A stretch of 64,000 nt of DNA from Clostridiales bacterium (GTDB lineage: Bacteria > Bacillota > Clostridia > Oscillospirales > Ruminococcaceae): contig QAMM01000006.1 of the NCBI GenBank assembly GCA_003150405.1, positions 1-64,000 of the forward strand. Direction: 5' to 3'. A model generated the notes under the pieces. The model saw only the letters and a list, made by a program, of their open reading frames with translations. It searched no databases and had not been told where the DNA came from. Both the position numbers and the translations under genes were made by a program. Shown here in pieces: positions 1-7,913 of this stretch. How positions within the stretch are numbered: the first letter of the stretch is position 1; each line of letters starts with the position of its first letter.

Positions 1-216
1 TCAATCAAAGGACGGGTATTTATGTATATTCCAGTGGCCGGTTTTTTGGTGACTCTGCTGCTTCTCTCTAAGGTACCAGCCATCGGGAAATCGATTATTT
101 CAGCCGTTGAATCCTCTCCGATACTTCTTGTTTTGATTGTGGTTTTTGCTATTGCCGTGATGTATACAATTTCAATCCTCTTGTCTATTCGGATTATGAA
201 GAACAAAGAAATGTGA
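1..216 (+). CDS. Membrane protein C-terminus, probably ABC-2 type permease (partial)
   Basis: The frame is open to the left edge of the window, so this is the C-terminal end of a longer protein; the first internal ATG is at 22. The visible 71 residues hold two hydrophobic helices (about residues 10-25 and 39-60) and a short basic tail ending in RIMKNKEM. Permeases of small ABC-2 type exporters often end in a last helix followed by a short Lys/Glu tail like this, so I infer an ABC-2 permease, but no diagnostic motif is visible. A tiny membrane peptide follows after 9 bases, and a decayed recombinase end lies just beyond, so it may be cargo of an old mobile element. Confidence 0.5.
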   Translation, partial: SIKGRVFMYIPVAGFLVTLLLLSKVPAIGKSIISAVESSPILLVLIVVFAIAVMYTISILLSIRIMKNKEM

Positions 217-225
217 GGTGATTGT

Positions 226-339
226 ATGGATTTCACAGTTTTAGCAGTTGTGCTTTTGATTGGCGTCGGCATTCCTATCCGTAATAAACTCATACGGAAA
301 TATCGGGATAAGAAAAAGAACAATCACAATTTTGAGTGA
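226..339 (+). CDS. Small membrane peptide, 37 aa
   Basis: ATG at 226 is preceded by the Shine-Dalgarno-like GAGGTGAT, which overlaps the end of the preceding permease gene. The product has one hydrophobic stretch (about residues 3-17, FTVLAVVLLIGVGIPI) followed by a strongly basic tail rich in Lys and Arg, as expected for a single-span membrane peptide with its C-terminus inside. Nine bases separate it from the permease, so the two are probably co-transcribed. No family is recognised. It could be an accessory subunit or simply a chance reading frame; the good ribosome site favours a real gene. Confidence 0.45.
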   Translation: MDFTVLAVVLLIGVGIPIRNKLIRKYRDKKKNNHNFE

Positions 340-594
340 GCAAGAAGACCAGAGACTTTCTGTTTCATTGGAATGAGAGTTGTTGGGCAGATTGCCGATA
401 CAGGACATTCAATTTCGCTTGCCGCCAGGTATACCGGCTTGAAGGAATTTAATCCCGCTGTGATAAATGAACTAATTGAAAAGTTTGTAATCCACAGTCC
501 GGAGAAGAGTTGTGGTAAGAAGCATGTCACGATTGCAGTTTACTTTACCCAAATAGAAAAAATACGTATTCCATTTGTGAAACCGGAACTGCAG
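340..594 (+). pseudogene. Remnant of a serine site-specific recombinase C-terminus (DUF4368-like)
   Basis: In the frame of the ATG at 373 the translation reads RYTGLKEFNPAVINELIEKF, then VIHSPEKSCGKK and VTIAVYFTQIEKI. This matches the pattern I know from the DUF4368-type tail of large serine recombinases of integrative elements (Y-x-x-L-x-E-L-x-P...LNELIE-K-I-x-V-H...K-S-S-G...I-x-I-Y...F-x-G). The catalytic resolvase domain and the rest of the protein are absent: upstream in the same frame lies the stop of the small membrane peptide, and after about position 594 the similarity fades. It is therefore a fragment, probably left by deletion at the end of an integrated element. Confidence 0.55.
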
Positions 595-608
595 CCGGAA
601 ACAGAAGG

Positions 609-634
609 ACCGGCGTTGCTTTTGCCACGCCGGT
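609..634. terminator. Candidate hairpin downstream of feoB
   Basis: An 8-bp perfect stem ACCGGCGT/ACGCCGGT with a 10-base loop lies between the feoB stop codon and the recombinase remnant. There is a T-run only some way downstream on the plus strand, so it is a weak intrinsic terminator candidate for either direction. Confidence 0.3.
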
Positions 635-727
635 TCCATCAGAAAATTTTTTACTTCCTTATGAGTCTTTGCCTATTGCCCAGACCTTTTTTACAGGAAA
701 CATCCACATTTTTCCACACAATGCGTT

Positions 728-2770
728 TTATAGTATCCCTATGATAAGAGATGCAATCTGGTAAACGGCAAAGGTGACAATCCATGCAGTCGCAAGTTGA
801 AAGCCCGCCACCTGGAACATGCTTTTGACGCTGCCGGTTTCCTTTTTGACCGTAGCAAGAGTGGCAGCACAGGGAATATACAATAGGCAGAATAGCATCA
901 TACAGAAGGCGTTGAGCGGCCCAAATCCAATTTGGCCAAGCTGGGCGCTCAGGGCCGCCATTTCACCGGCATTGCCAATGCTCTGAATTCCAAACAGAAC
1001 AATAAAGCTGGAAACGACCACCTCTTTGGCTGAAATACCAGCAATGAGGGCAACAACAACCTGCCAGAAGCCCAGTCCGACCGGCGCCATGATAGGAGTC
1101 AGCAGCGCTCCGAGCTGTGCGCCAAAGCTGGAAGCCATATCCGAAGTATGGCCTTGCATCCCAAAGTTCAGCAGGAACCAAATAATAATGGATGCAATGA
1201 AAATGGTGGTGCCAGCCTTGGTCAAATAATCCTTGACCTTTTCCCAAACATAAATACCGACAGTGCGCATGCTTGGCATTTTGTATTCCGGAAGCTCAAT
1301 GAGCAGCATGTCAGTGGATTTTTGTCGGTCCCATTTGTGCAGAACAAACGCCACCAAAATGGCCACGGCAATGCCGATGAGGTACATGGAATAGGCTACT
1401 AGCATGGCATAATCCGGAAAAAAGAGCGCCGAAAACAGAATGTAGATGGGAAGCCGCGCGCTGCAGGACATAAACGGCGTGATCAGCATAATCCGACGGC
1501 GATCCTTTGGACTTTCCAGAACGCGGGAAGCCATCAGAGCAGGCACAGTACAGCCGAACCCCAGAATCATGGGGATAAACGCGCGGCCGGAAAGGCCCAG
1601 CCGTCCCATTAATCCGTTCATAACGTACGCAACACGGGACATATAGCCGCTGTCCTCCAAAAAGGCCAGCGCTAGGAACAGAATGAAAATATTGGGCAGA
1701 AAGGAAAGAATCCCGCCAACTCCGGCAATAATGCCGTCTACAACCAAGGAGGTCAGCGTGGGATCCGCATGGATAGCCTCCATTCCGGAAGAAATCCATC
1801 CTGAGCCCCAGCCGATGAACTCCTCCAAATACCCTTTGAGCCAGTCGCCAATGGTGAAGGTCAAAAAGAATACCAACGCCATAATGCCAAGAAACAGGGG
1901 GATAGCCAGCCAGTTGTTAAGCAGTAAACGGTCAGCCTGATCGGTCAGTGCAGCCCGCTTTTCCCGGTTGACCAGCGTTTCGGCTATAATTTCTTCAATA
2001 AAATCGTATTTCTGGTTGATAATATCGCTTTCATAGCTGCGGTCCAGAACCTCCGGCAGGTGAACCGGGTATTTTTGGGTGATTTCCCGGTCCTGCTCCA
2101 GCAGCTTAATGGCGTGCCACCGCTCGTTCTGAAGCTCTGGGTACTGCTTGCGGAGTTCATCGCTGATGCGGTCGATTTTATCTTCCAGCTCGTCGCTGTA
2201 GACCATTGCATGCTGGCTGTGCCGGCCTTCCTGATCCGAGGAATGATGATGAATAAGCCGCTCTGCAGTTCTGGCGTCTTTATGATGCGCAATGGTGTGC
2301 AGTAGAATGTCCAATCCAGTGCGTTTCTGTGCGGATACCGGTATGACCGGAATGCCCAGCATTTCCGGCAGACGGTGCAGGTCAATTTCCATTCCGCGCT
2401 TTTCCACAACATCCATCATATTCAGCGCCATGACCACTGGTTTTTCCAGTTCCAGCAGCTGCAGGGTCAGGTAGAGGTTGCGCTCCAGCGACGAAGCATC
2501 CACTACATCGACAATAACATCTACTTCATCGCTCAGTATGTACCCGCGGGACACCTGTTCCTCCATTGTGTAGGAGGTCAGGCTGTATGTACCCGGTAAA
2601 TCCACCAGCTTAAACCGGTGTTCGTGGTACCGCATGGCCCCTTCTACCTTTTCTACGGTGACGCCCGGCCAGTTCGCCACCTTTAGGTTGGCACCGGTAA
2701 AGGCGTTGAATAGGGTGGTTTTCCCACAGTTTGGGTTGCCAATAAAGCCAACTGTCATTTCCTGTTCCAT
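728..2770 (-). CDS. feoB: Ferrous iron transport protein B
   Basis: GTP-driven Fe(II) uptake across the cytoplasmic membrane. The 680-residue product starts with a G domain: G1 GNPNCGKT (residues 11-18), switch region NWPGVTVEKVEG, G3 DLPG, G4 NMMD, G5-like SAQ. A helical GDI-like segment follows, and from about residue 285 a polytopic membrane domain with the conserved GFGCTVPALMASR and FVPCAATLA-like (YIPCAATLATVKKE) cysteine motifs of FeoB. Length is at the short end of the family. The start at 2770 has AGGAGG seven bases upstream and overlaps the end of feoA by 16 bases, so translation is coupled. Regulation is probably by iron through the box upstream of feoA. No feoC is present. Confidence 0.96.
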   Translation of the reverse strand: MEQEMTVGFIGNPNCGKTTLFNAFTGANLKVANWPGVTVEKVEGAMRYHEHRFKLVDLPGTYSLTSYTMEEQVSRGYILSDEVDVIVDVVDASSLERNLYLTLQLLELEKPVVMALNMMDVVEKRGMEIDLHRLPEMLGIPVIPVSAQKRTGLDILLHTIAHHKDARTAERLIHHHSSDQEGRHSQHAMVYSDELEDKIDRISDELRKQYPELQNERWHAIKLLEQDREITQKYPVHLPEVLDRSYESDIINQKYDFIEEIIAETLVNREKRAALTDQADRLLLNNWLAIPLFLGIMALVFFLTFTIGDWLKGYLEEFIGWGSGWISSGMEAIHADPTLTSLVVDGIIAGVGGILSFLPNIFILFLALAFLEDSGYMSRVAYVMNGLMGRLGLSGRAFIPMILGFGCTVPALMASRVLESPKDRRRIMLITPFMSCSARLPIYILFSALFFPDYAMLVAYSMYLIGIAVAILVAFVLHKWDRQKSTDMLLIELPEYKMPSMRTVGIYVWEKVKDYLTKAGTTIFIASIIIWFLLNFGMQGHTSDMASSFGAQLGALLTPIMAPVGLGFWQVVVALIAGISAKEVVVSSFIVLFGIQSIGNAGEMAALSAQLGQIGFGPLNAFCMMLFCLLYIPCAATLATVKKETGSVKSMFQVAGFQLATAWIVTFAVYQIASLIIGIL

Positions 2771-2994
2771 ACGGATACCTCCTGCACCTGGATTTTGGAT
2801 GTAATGCCGCGGCCTACGGCAAACCGGGTGCCCCGAAGCAGAATGACCAACGTACCTTTCCCTTTTTTATGCATAATTTTAAGGCTTGTGCCCTGGGTCA
2901 TCCCCAGTGCCTCCATGCGTTTTTCAACTTGCAGCGGCAGATCGGCGTGTTCTACCGTATATATCTGCCCAATTTCTCCCTCTGCCAATGTCAC
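2755..2994 (-). CDS. feoA: Ferrous iron transport protein A
   Basis: A 79-residue SH3-like cytosolic partner of FeoB. Typical FeoA features are visible: LAEGEIGQIYTVE, then RMEALGMTQGTSLKIMHKKG and a C-terminal GTRFAVGRGITSKIQV, corresponding to the regular-gene-product pattern of small FeoA proteins. The start is GTG at 2994, chosen because GAGGAAAA lies a suitable distance upstream and no ATG is available. The gene overlaps feoB by 16 bases and forms a two-gene operon with it. A promoter with an iron-regulator-like palindrome lies directly upstream. Confidence 0.93.
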   Translation of the reverse strand: MTLAEGEIGQIYTVEHADLPLQVEKRMEALGMTQGTSLKIMHKKGKGTLVILLRGTRFAVGRGITSKIQVQEVSVWNRK

Positions 2995-3030
2995 AGCTTT
3001 TCCTCTTTCCTATAAGGCCAAACACAAATG

Positions 3031-3062
3031 TTAGCCTAAGCTAATTTTCTGTTACAATTATA
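3031..3062 (-). promoter_or_regulatory. feoAB promoter with DtxR/IdeR-like operator
   Basis: On the minus strand a perfect -10 box TATAAT lies at 3062-3057. Just downstream, at 3044-3031, is TTAGCTTAGGCTAA, a perfect inverted repeat TTAGC-N4-GCTAA that closely resembles the core of the DtxR/IdeR iron box (TTAGGTTAGSCTAACCTAA). An operator overlapping the transcription start would repress feoAB when iron is plentiful. The -35 is poor. Iron control is inferred from the motif and the operon content. Confidence 0.65.
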
Positions 3063-3069
3063 GCGCGAA

Positions 3070-3714
3070 ATACAAGGTTTGTATATGCTTATTGAAAATT
3101 TTTTGAAGAAATAGAAGGTAAAAGTTGTATTTTACAGCAGATAAGGCCAAAGAAAAATCAAACCGGCTTCGCGTTCCTATTTGGACAGTAATTCGGTCTG
3201 CTGAAAAGAGCTCGTTCCCGGTAAGAAAGGAGCGGGCATAATTGGCTTTCAAAAGACTGTTTTGGCGCTGCGGTATCTCTAAAGCTTTGAAAGGAAAAAA
3301 GCAAACGCTTCGTCATATTCCAGCTGCGTCGTTTCCAGCTTAGCCGCCTTGGTAAATCCGTGAACGGCTATAAACGACATATAACTAAAAATATCGGCTT
3401 AATATTCCGGCCAAATGTGCGGCAAATTCACCGGTATTTCCTTGGCACAGGCATTGGAGCACTGTGTTGGTTGAGAAAATCAGCTCTGTACATTCCTTTG
3501 CTGTAAAACGAATAGTAATATCTCCAGTGTAAAATACCTGCTTTCTGTAGGATAATCTTCAGCGATTCCAGCAGTATATGATTGAGAACGCACCGAATCC
3601 CCATAAATTCGGGGGAATTCAACAAATTATATGCTAATGGGCACAAGTATGTGTTGTTTCAAAAAATAAAGCGTGTTAAACTGGTAATGAGTTTAATTAT
3701 AATGAGGGTTTAAT
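3070..3714. other. Gap with decayed coding sequence, no intact gene
   Basis: No convincing gene is seen. Reading the minus strand from about 3640 to 3280 gives protein-like pieces that switch frame and contain stops, for example a stretch ending AKLETTQLEYDEAFAFFL, which resembles the C-terminal helix of TetR-type regulators. This suggests a frameshifted regulator remnant, but the family call is weak. The last 50 bases form the leader of the following plus-strand gene. Confidence 0.35.
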
Positions 3715-5964
3715 ATGAAGCATAGTCGATCCAATGCATTGCTGCCTGAGAAATCCATCAAAAGGCAGGCGCTCCAGATTGGCGTTGTATCCGCCGTTCT
3801 GGTTTTTGTCATTGCGCTGATGGTTTGGAATACCTCGGGTTTAAATGAAACCCTGAAACGAAGCACCAAGCAATATGTAAGGGATGTTTCTTACCAGTTG
3901 ACCAATGATATTACAACCCAGTTGAAAGCATTTGAAATGGCTTTGGAATTGGTAGCGGATTCTGTTCCTGGCATCCCCAATGACACCATTTTACAAAAAT
4001 TTTTCAAAAGCAAAGCCGAGCTCTTGAATTTTGATGTGATTGCCGTCCTAGATCAGCAGGGAAATATCACTCCACAGGGGAGTGAGCTTTCTGGGCTGGG
4101 AAATGTTTCAGAAATACAGGCTTCCTTTGCAGGGGAGACCAGCGTGGTCTATACAGAGGCTCAAAATCTACTGTTTGCGGCGCCTGTCTACCAGGACGGA
4201 ATGATTGAACAGGTTGTCGTCGGCGTATGTGGGCAGGGCAAAATACAAGAGCTTATTCAACCAAAAAGCTTTGAAGGCAGCGGCCTGTCCTGTATCGTTG
4301 ACAGCAGCGGTCAGGTTGTCATTTCACCGACCAATTTAAAACCTTTTTTGCAGCTTGACGATATTTTTGAGAATGGGGCGGACACCAAGACCACTGAAGC
4401 TATTCTGCAAATGAAACAAGATCTTCAAGAAAAAAAGTCTGGTGCTTTTGAATTTACTGCGGTGGACGGTGCCCGTTTGGTGATGTCCTACCACGCGCTT
4501 GGAATCAACGACTGGGTTTTGCTGACACTTGTGCCGGCCGATCTCATTTCGGGTGAGGCCAGCGCTTATATATTCCGCTCTTTTCTCATTGTCGGCGGTG
4601 TCTCGCTTTTGTTTACTATTTTTCTGCTCAGTGTTCTCTGGAGCTACCGGAAAAACAGAATACGATTAGAACATATTGCCTTTACCGATCCAGTTACAGG
4701 CGGAATGAACAATGCGGCCTTTCGGGCGGAATTTCTGCGGCTGGCCGAACACATGCCTCCAAATTGTTATACTGTGGCTTTGCTGAATGTAAAAGGCTTT
4801 AAACTTATCAACGAAAACTTTGGCATTGCAGCCGGGGACGATATTCTGAAATATATTGACAGGGTATTGGTGCGGCATATTCATGAAGGGGAAATCGCTG
4901 CCCGCAGTGAAGCGGATTATTTCTTCCTTTGCCTGCGTGAACACAATCCGGAGGAAATTCAAAATCGCCTCGATGAAATGATCCAGGATATCAATTCATT
5001 TGCTCAGTATACGGATATTCATTACTGTCTGACCATGCAGCAGGGTGCCTGCTTGGTCGACGATCCGGCGCTGGATATCAACATCCTTCAGGATCGTGCC
5101 AGAATTGCCTGCAAAATGCAAGGCGCTCCGGAAAAATGTATGTTTTACAGCGCGGATTTGCTGCAGGCTCTGCGCAATGAACAGCAACTCAACGCCCTGT
5201 TTGAAGGTTCGCTGCAAAACCGTGATTTCCAAATTTATTTGCAGCCCAAAGTGCGACTCAGAGATGGAGCTGTCTGCGGCGCAGAGGCTCTGGTACGCTG
5301 GTTTCACCCGCAGCGAGGAGTGATTTACCCCTCTGATTTTATTCCGCTCTTTGAAAAAAATGGCAATATTTGCAGCCTGGATCTGTATGTGTTTGAAGAA
5401 GTCTGCATTCTGATCCGAAAATGGCTGGATGCAGACCAAAGGATGAATTTTCCCATTTCGGTCAATCTGTCGCGGGTCCATTTTAAAAATCTGAACTTTC
5501 TGCGGGAATTTTCCAGAATTAAGCAGAAACACCGGATTCCGGACGGGGTAATCGAACTAGAGGTGACCGAGTCCAGCTTTTTTGACGAGCAGCAGCGGGA
5601 GCTGGTGAAAAGTTCGATTGAACAGATGCACGCCAGCGGTTTCCAATGCTCTTTGGACGACTTTGGCGTTGGTTTTTCTTCATTGGCGCTGTTGCAGGAA
5701 TTTGATGTGGATACCATCAAGCTGGATCGCCACTTTTTCGGTGATATTTCAAATGTCAAGTCACAGCATGTCATTGCCAGTTTTATTGAGCTGGCCGGTA
5801 AGCTAGGCATCCACATTGTTGCCGAGGGAATTGAAACGGAACAGCAGCTTGTATATCTGCGCCAAGTAAATTGTGATATGGTGCAGGGCTACATTTTTTC
5901 AAAGCCGCTTCCGGTTCCTGAATTTGAAACCTGGTGCAGAGAGAATGTCTTAAAGCTATTGTAA
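3715..5964 (+). CDS. Membrane sensor with degenerate GGDEF and intact EAL domain (c-di-GMP phosphodiesterase)
   Basis: A 749-residue membrane protein expected to hydrolyse cyclic di-GMP in response to an external signal. An N-terminal helix (about 18-41) and a second helix (about 280-302) flank an extracytoplasmic sensor region of Cache type. The GGDEF domain (about 320-480) has SEADY where the active site GGDEF should be (about residue 399), so it should not synthesise c-di-GMP and may act as a GTP-sensing or structural module. The EAL domain keeps the signature residues: EAL 524-526, NLSRVHF, ELEVTES, DDFGVGFSS from 648, IKLD, AEGIE and QGYIFSKP. ATG 3715 has GAGGG upstream. A decayed GGDEF gene follows on the same strand. 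Confidence 0.9.
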   Translation: MKHSRSNALLPEKSIKRQALQIGVVSAVLVFVIALMVWNTSGLNETLKRSTKQYVRDVSYQLTNDITTQLKAFEMALELVADSVPGIPNDTILQKFFKSKAELLNFDVIAVLDQQGNITPQGSELSGLGNVSEIQASFAGETSVVYTEAQNLLFAAPVYQDGMIEQVVVGVCGQGKIQELIQPKSFEGSGLSCIVDSSGQVVISPTNLKPFLQLDDIFENGADTKTTEAILQMKQDLQEKKSGAFEFTAVDGARLVMSYHALGINDWVLLTLVPADLISGEASAYIFRSFLIVGGVSLLFTIFLLSVLWSYRKNRIRLEHIAFTDPVTGGMNNAAFRAEFLRLAEHMPPNCYTVALLNVKGFKLINENFGIAAGDDILKYIDRVLVRHIHEGEIAARSEADYFFLCLREHNPEEIQNRLDEMIQDINSFAQYTDIHYCLTMQQGACLVDDPALDINILQDRARIACKMQGAPEKCMFYSADLLQALRNEQQLNALFEGSLQNRDFQIYLQPKVRLRDGAVCGAEALVRWFHPQRGVIYPSDFIPLFEKNGNICSLDLYVFEEVCILIRKWLDADQRMNFPISVNLSRVHFKNLNFLREFSRIKQKHRIPDGVIELEVTESSFFDEQQRELVKSSIEQMHASGFQCSLDDFGVGFSSLALLQEFDVDTIKLDRHFFGDISNVKSQHVIASFIELAGKLGIHIVAEGIETEQQLVYLRQVNCDMVQGYIFSKPLPVPEFETWCRENVLKLL

Positions 5965-6265
5965 AGCGGCTGGTTTTGGCCGTCTTTTGCGGCAATGCCG
6001 CGGTCGCTTGCACGGAACTGTTTTCACCTGAAAAACGTTGTGACGGCGAGCCGTCTCATAAAGCTCCCCGTGCTGGAGGATGAAGAAGCGGAACGACTGC
6101 TTTCTGATTATAGGCTGTTTGAACGTAGACTTGAAGAGGTGCTCAGCCATCCTGCTAATGCGAAAAAATGTGTTCCGGCTTACCGATAAGCAAAACAGCT
6201 TGTCGGTATAGAAATTTTATCTTTCAAAAATCAAAATGGGAATTGTCATTCATATAATCTAATCG
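5965..6265. other. Gap between the EAL gene and a GGDEF pseudogene
   Basis: No intact gene. A 64-residue open frame (5995-6189, plus) is predicted to be helical and rich in Leu/Glu/Arg, but it lacks a ribosome site and any recognisable motif. It may be the frameshifted upstream part of the decayed GGDEF gene that follows. Confidence 0.3.
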
Positions 6266-6784
6266 GTTTTGAAACGGCGGTTAATTGAGCGGGAGCGCGA
6301 CACACGGCTTGTTAATCGGTTTATAGAACCGCAGAGCCTTTACAACAACCGGCTGGAACATATCCCGCCTGAAGGATGGACCCATGCGGCGCTCATTATG
6401 TTGGGTGCCGATGATTGAAAGCTGCTCAACGATATCTACCGTTATGAAAACGGCGGCCGTTATTTGCAGGCAATTGCCGGAATTCTGTGCTCTGGCGGAA
6501 TTAAAAACAGGACGGTAGCCCGGCTCTGAGGCGATAAATTTGTGCTGTTCCTCTACGGCTATACCACAACGGAGGAGTTTATGACACAAATAAACACCCT
6601 TTTGGAATAGCGTGACAACAGGACAGTCGGGCTAATCGATTATACCGATCTTCCGGTTCGATTTTCGGCAGGCTGTGCGCTTTATCCCGGCGACGGAAAT
6701 AATAGCCATGCTCTGATGAAAATTGCCGATGACCGTATGTACCGGAAGAAAAAAGCAGAGAAAGCATATAGCACTTCAGCCTGA
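6266..6784 (+). pseudogene. Decayed diguanylate cyclase (GGDEF domain) with three in-frame stops
   Basis: One continuous reading frame with codons starting at positions equal to 2 modulo 3 reads LIERERDTRLVNRF, then HAALIMLGADD-stop-KLLNDIYRYENGG, TVARL-stop-GDKFVLFLYG, LLE-stop, and ends VRFSAGCALYP followed by MKIADDRMYRKKK. This is the order of a GGDEF domain (metal-binding Asp region, GGDEF loop here stop-GDKF, and the final ADxxMYxxK helix). Stop codons at 6416 and two later positions destroy it while the frame itself is unbroken, so inactivation is by point mutation and is probably recent. Confidence 0.85.
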
Positions 6785-6831
6785 GCTGTATAACGGTTCA
6801 AGTTAAAGTGCCTGCGGCTGTACCGTGCGGC

Positions 6832-6866
6832 AAAAAAGGCCCCCATCTTGATCGGGAGCCTTTTTT
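6832..6866. terminator. Bidirectional terminator downstream of the amidase
   Basis: Stem AAAAAAGGC/GCCTTTTTT with a 17-base middle that contains further pairing (CCC/GGG). T-runs are present on both strands, so it can stop the minus-strand amidase message and any read-through from the pseudogene. Confidence 0.75.
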
Positions 6867-6894
6867 CATGTATGTTTTGGCCTTGCTCGGGCAC

Positions 6895-7632
6895 TTAAAA
6901 ACGAATATATTGACGGGCAACGTATCCCACCAGGGGACCGCTTTCAATTACATACCAGTCGTTCCAGGTACCCCATACGGTCACACGCTGCCCGTTGGAA
7001 AGCTGGCCTTTAATCGGCGCGTTTATCGAAGGCTTCTCCCGTACATTGAGTCGGCCGCTTTGAACGGTTACCACGCCAATCCTTGGTTCCTGCGGCAGGA
7101 TAAAGGGAATATCAAAATACTCGGTCAGTGAAAGGACAAGGTTGTAGGCAATTTCGCTGATATGGGTGACAATCCAGTTTGCATCGTCTACATTGTCGTG
7201 GTACGCAAGTTCAACCAGTACAGCGGGGGCCCTGGTGCGGTTGACCTCGCCCAGCGTAGTGGTGGTGCGTACATCAACCAGGCTTGGGTCAGGGTAAATG
7301 GCCTTCAAGTTATTGGCGATAATGTCAGCAGCCCGCTTGCCGCGCCAGCTCCGCGCGTCGTAGTATACGTCCGGACCGCGAAGCTGGCCGGACAGCGACT
7401 CGGGTGCCGCGTTGGAGTGCAGGGCAAGGTGCAGGTCATAATTGCCGGAATTGGACGCGGCAATGGATGACGCCGCCGTCATATTGGGCGTGTTGCGTGT
7501 ATATTGAATACCGCTGGAGCGTAGATATGGAATCATGGCGTCGGCAACAAGGTTCATGTAATACTCTTCCGAACCGCCAATGACATACTGGTTCCACTCT
7601 TGGGTGGATGGGCTCAGATAAATAATCGGCAT
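6895..7632 (-). CDS. N-acetylmuramoyl-L-alanine amidase (Amidase_3) with C-terminal SH3 domain
   Basis: A 245-residue cell wall amidase. The catalytic domain (about 1-170) starts IYLSPSTQEWNQYV instead of the usual DPGHGG motif, so the first zinc-binding His is not in the standard place; the other hallmarks are present: GGSEEYYMN (Glu), LHLALHSNA (His) and VELAYHDN (catalytic Glu). A clostridial and phage-linked subfamily has the same SPSTQ start. Residues about 183-245 form an SH3b-like domain (SGRLNVREKP...WYVIESGPLVGYV) likely to bind peptidoglycan. No signal peptide is seen, which fits release by mother-cell lysis or a non-classical route. AGGAGG precedes ATG 7632. Confidence 0.88.
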   Translation of the reverse strand: MPIIYLSPSTQEWNQYVIGGSEEYYMNLVADAMIPYLRSSGIQYTRNTPNMTAASSIAASNSGNYDLHLALHSNAAPESLSGQLRGPDVYYDARSWRGKRAADIIANNLKAIYPDPSLVDVRTTTTLGEVNRTRAPAVLVELAYHDNVDDANWIVTHISEIAYNLVLSLTEYFDIPFILPQEPRIGVVTVQSGRLNVREKPSINAPIKGQLSNGQRVTVWGTWNDWYVIESGPLVGYVARQYIRF

Positions 7633-7853
7633 AGGGGTTCCTCCTGCGTAAAAAGATGTTTTTATTGTATCCTATGCGCAGCGGCTCAAAAAGGAACCGG
7701 CAAATACAATGTTTTCGGTTGATTTGCTTGCCCCATTAACCAGATGGCCTATTCTTCGGCTGGCCAATATTTTTGCAAAATGGTGTGAATTTTTTATCGC
7801 TACAGCAATCGTCCTGTATTGGCGGATAGCACCGGGTACTCAATCATAAAAAT

Positions 7854-7896
7854 AAAAGCGGTAAAACAGAACCAAAGCCCTATTTTACCGCTTTTT
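7854..7896 (-). terminator. Intrinsic terminator of the DUF4317 gene
   Basis: Stem AAAAGCGGTAAAA/TTTTACCGCTTTT (13 bp) with a 16-base loop, 17 bases beyond the stop codon of the minus-strand gene. The A-rich left arm gives a T-run on the minus strand. Confidence 0.8.
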
Positions 7897-7913
7897 CCGG
7901 TTGGAATAGCTCC

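Noticed and set aside
3428..3646. Minus-strand 72-residue open frame as a gene
   Set aside because: The protein-like sequence continues in other frames with stops, so it is better read as part of a decayed gene.
5995..6189. 64-residue plus-strand open frame as a gene
   Set aside because: No ribosome site and no motif; it sits between the EAL gene and the GGDEF pseudogene and may be part of the decayed gene.
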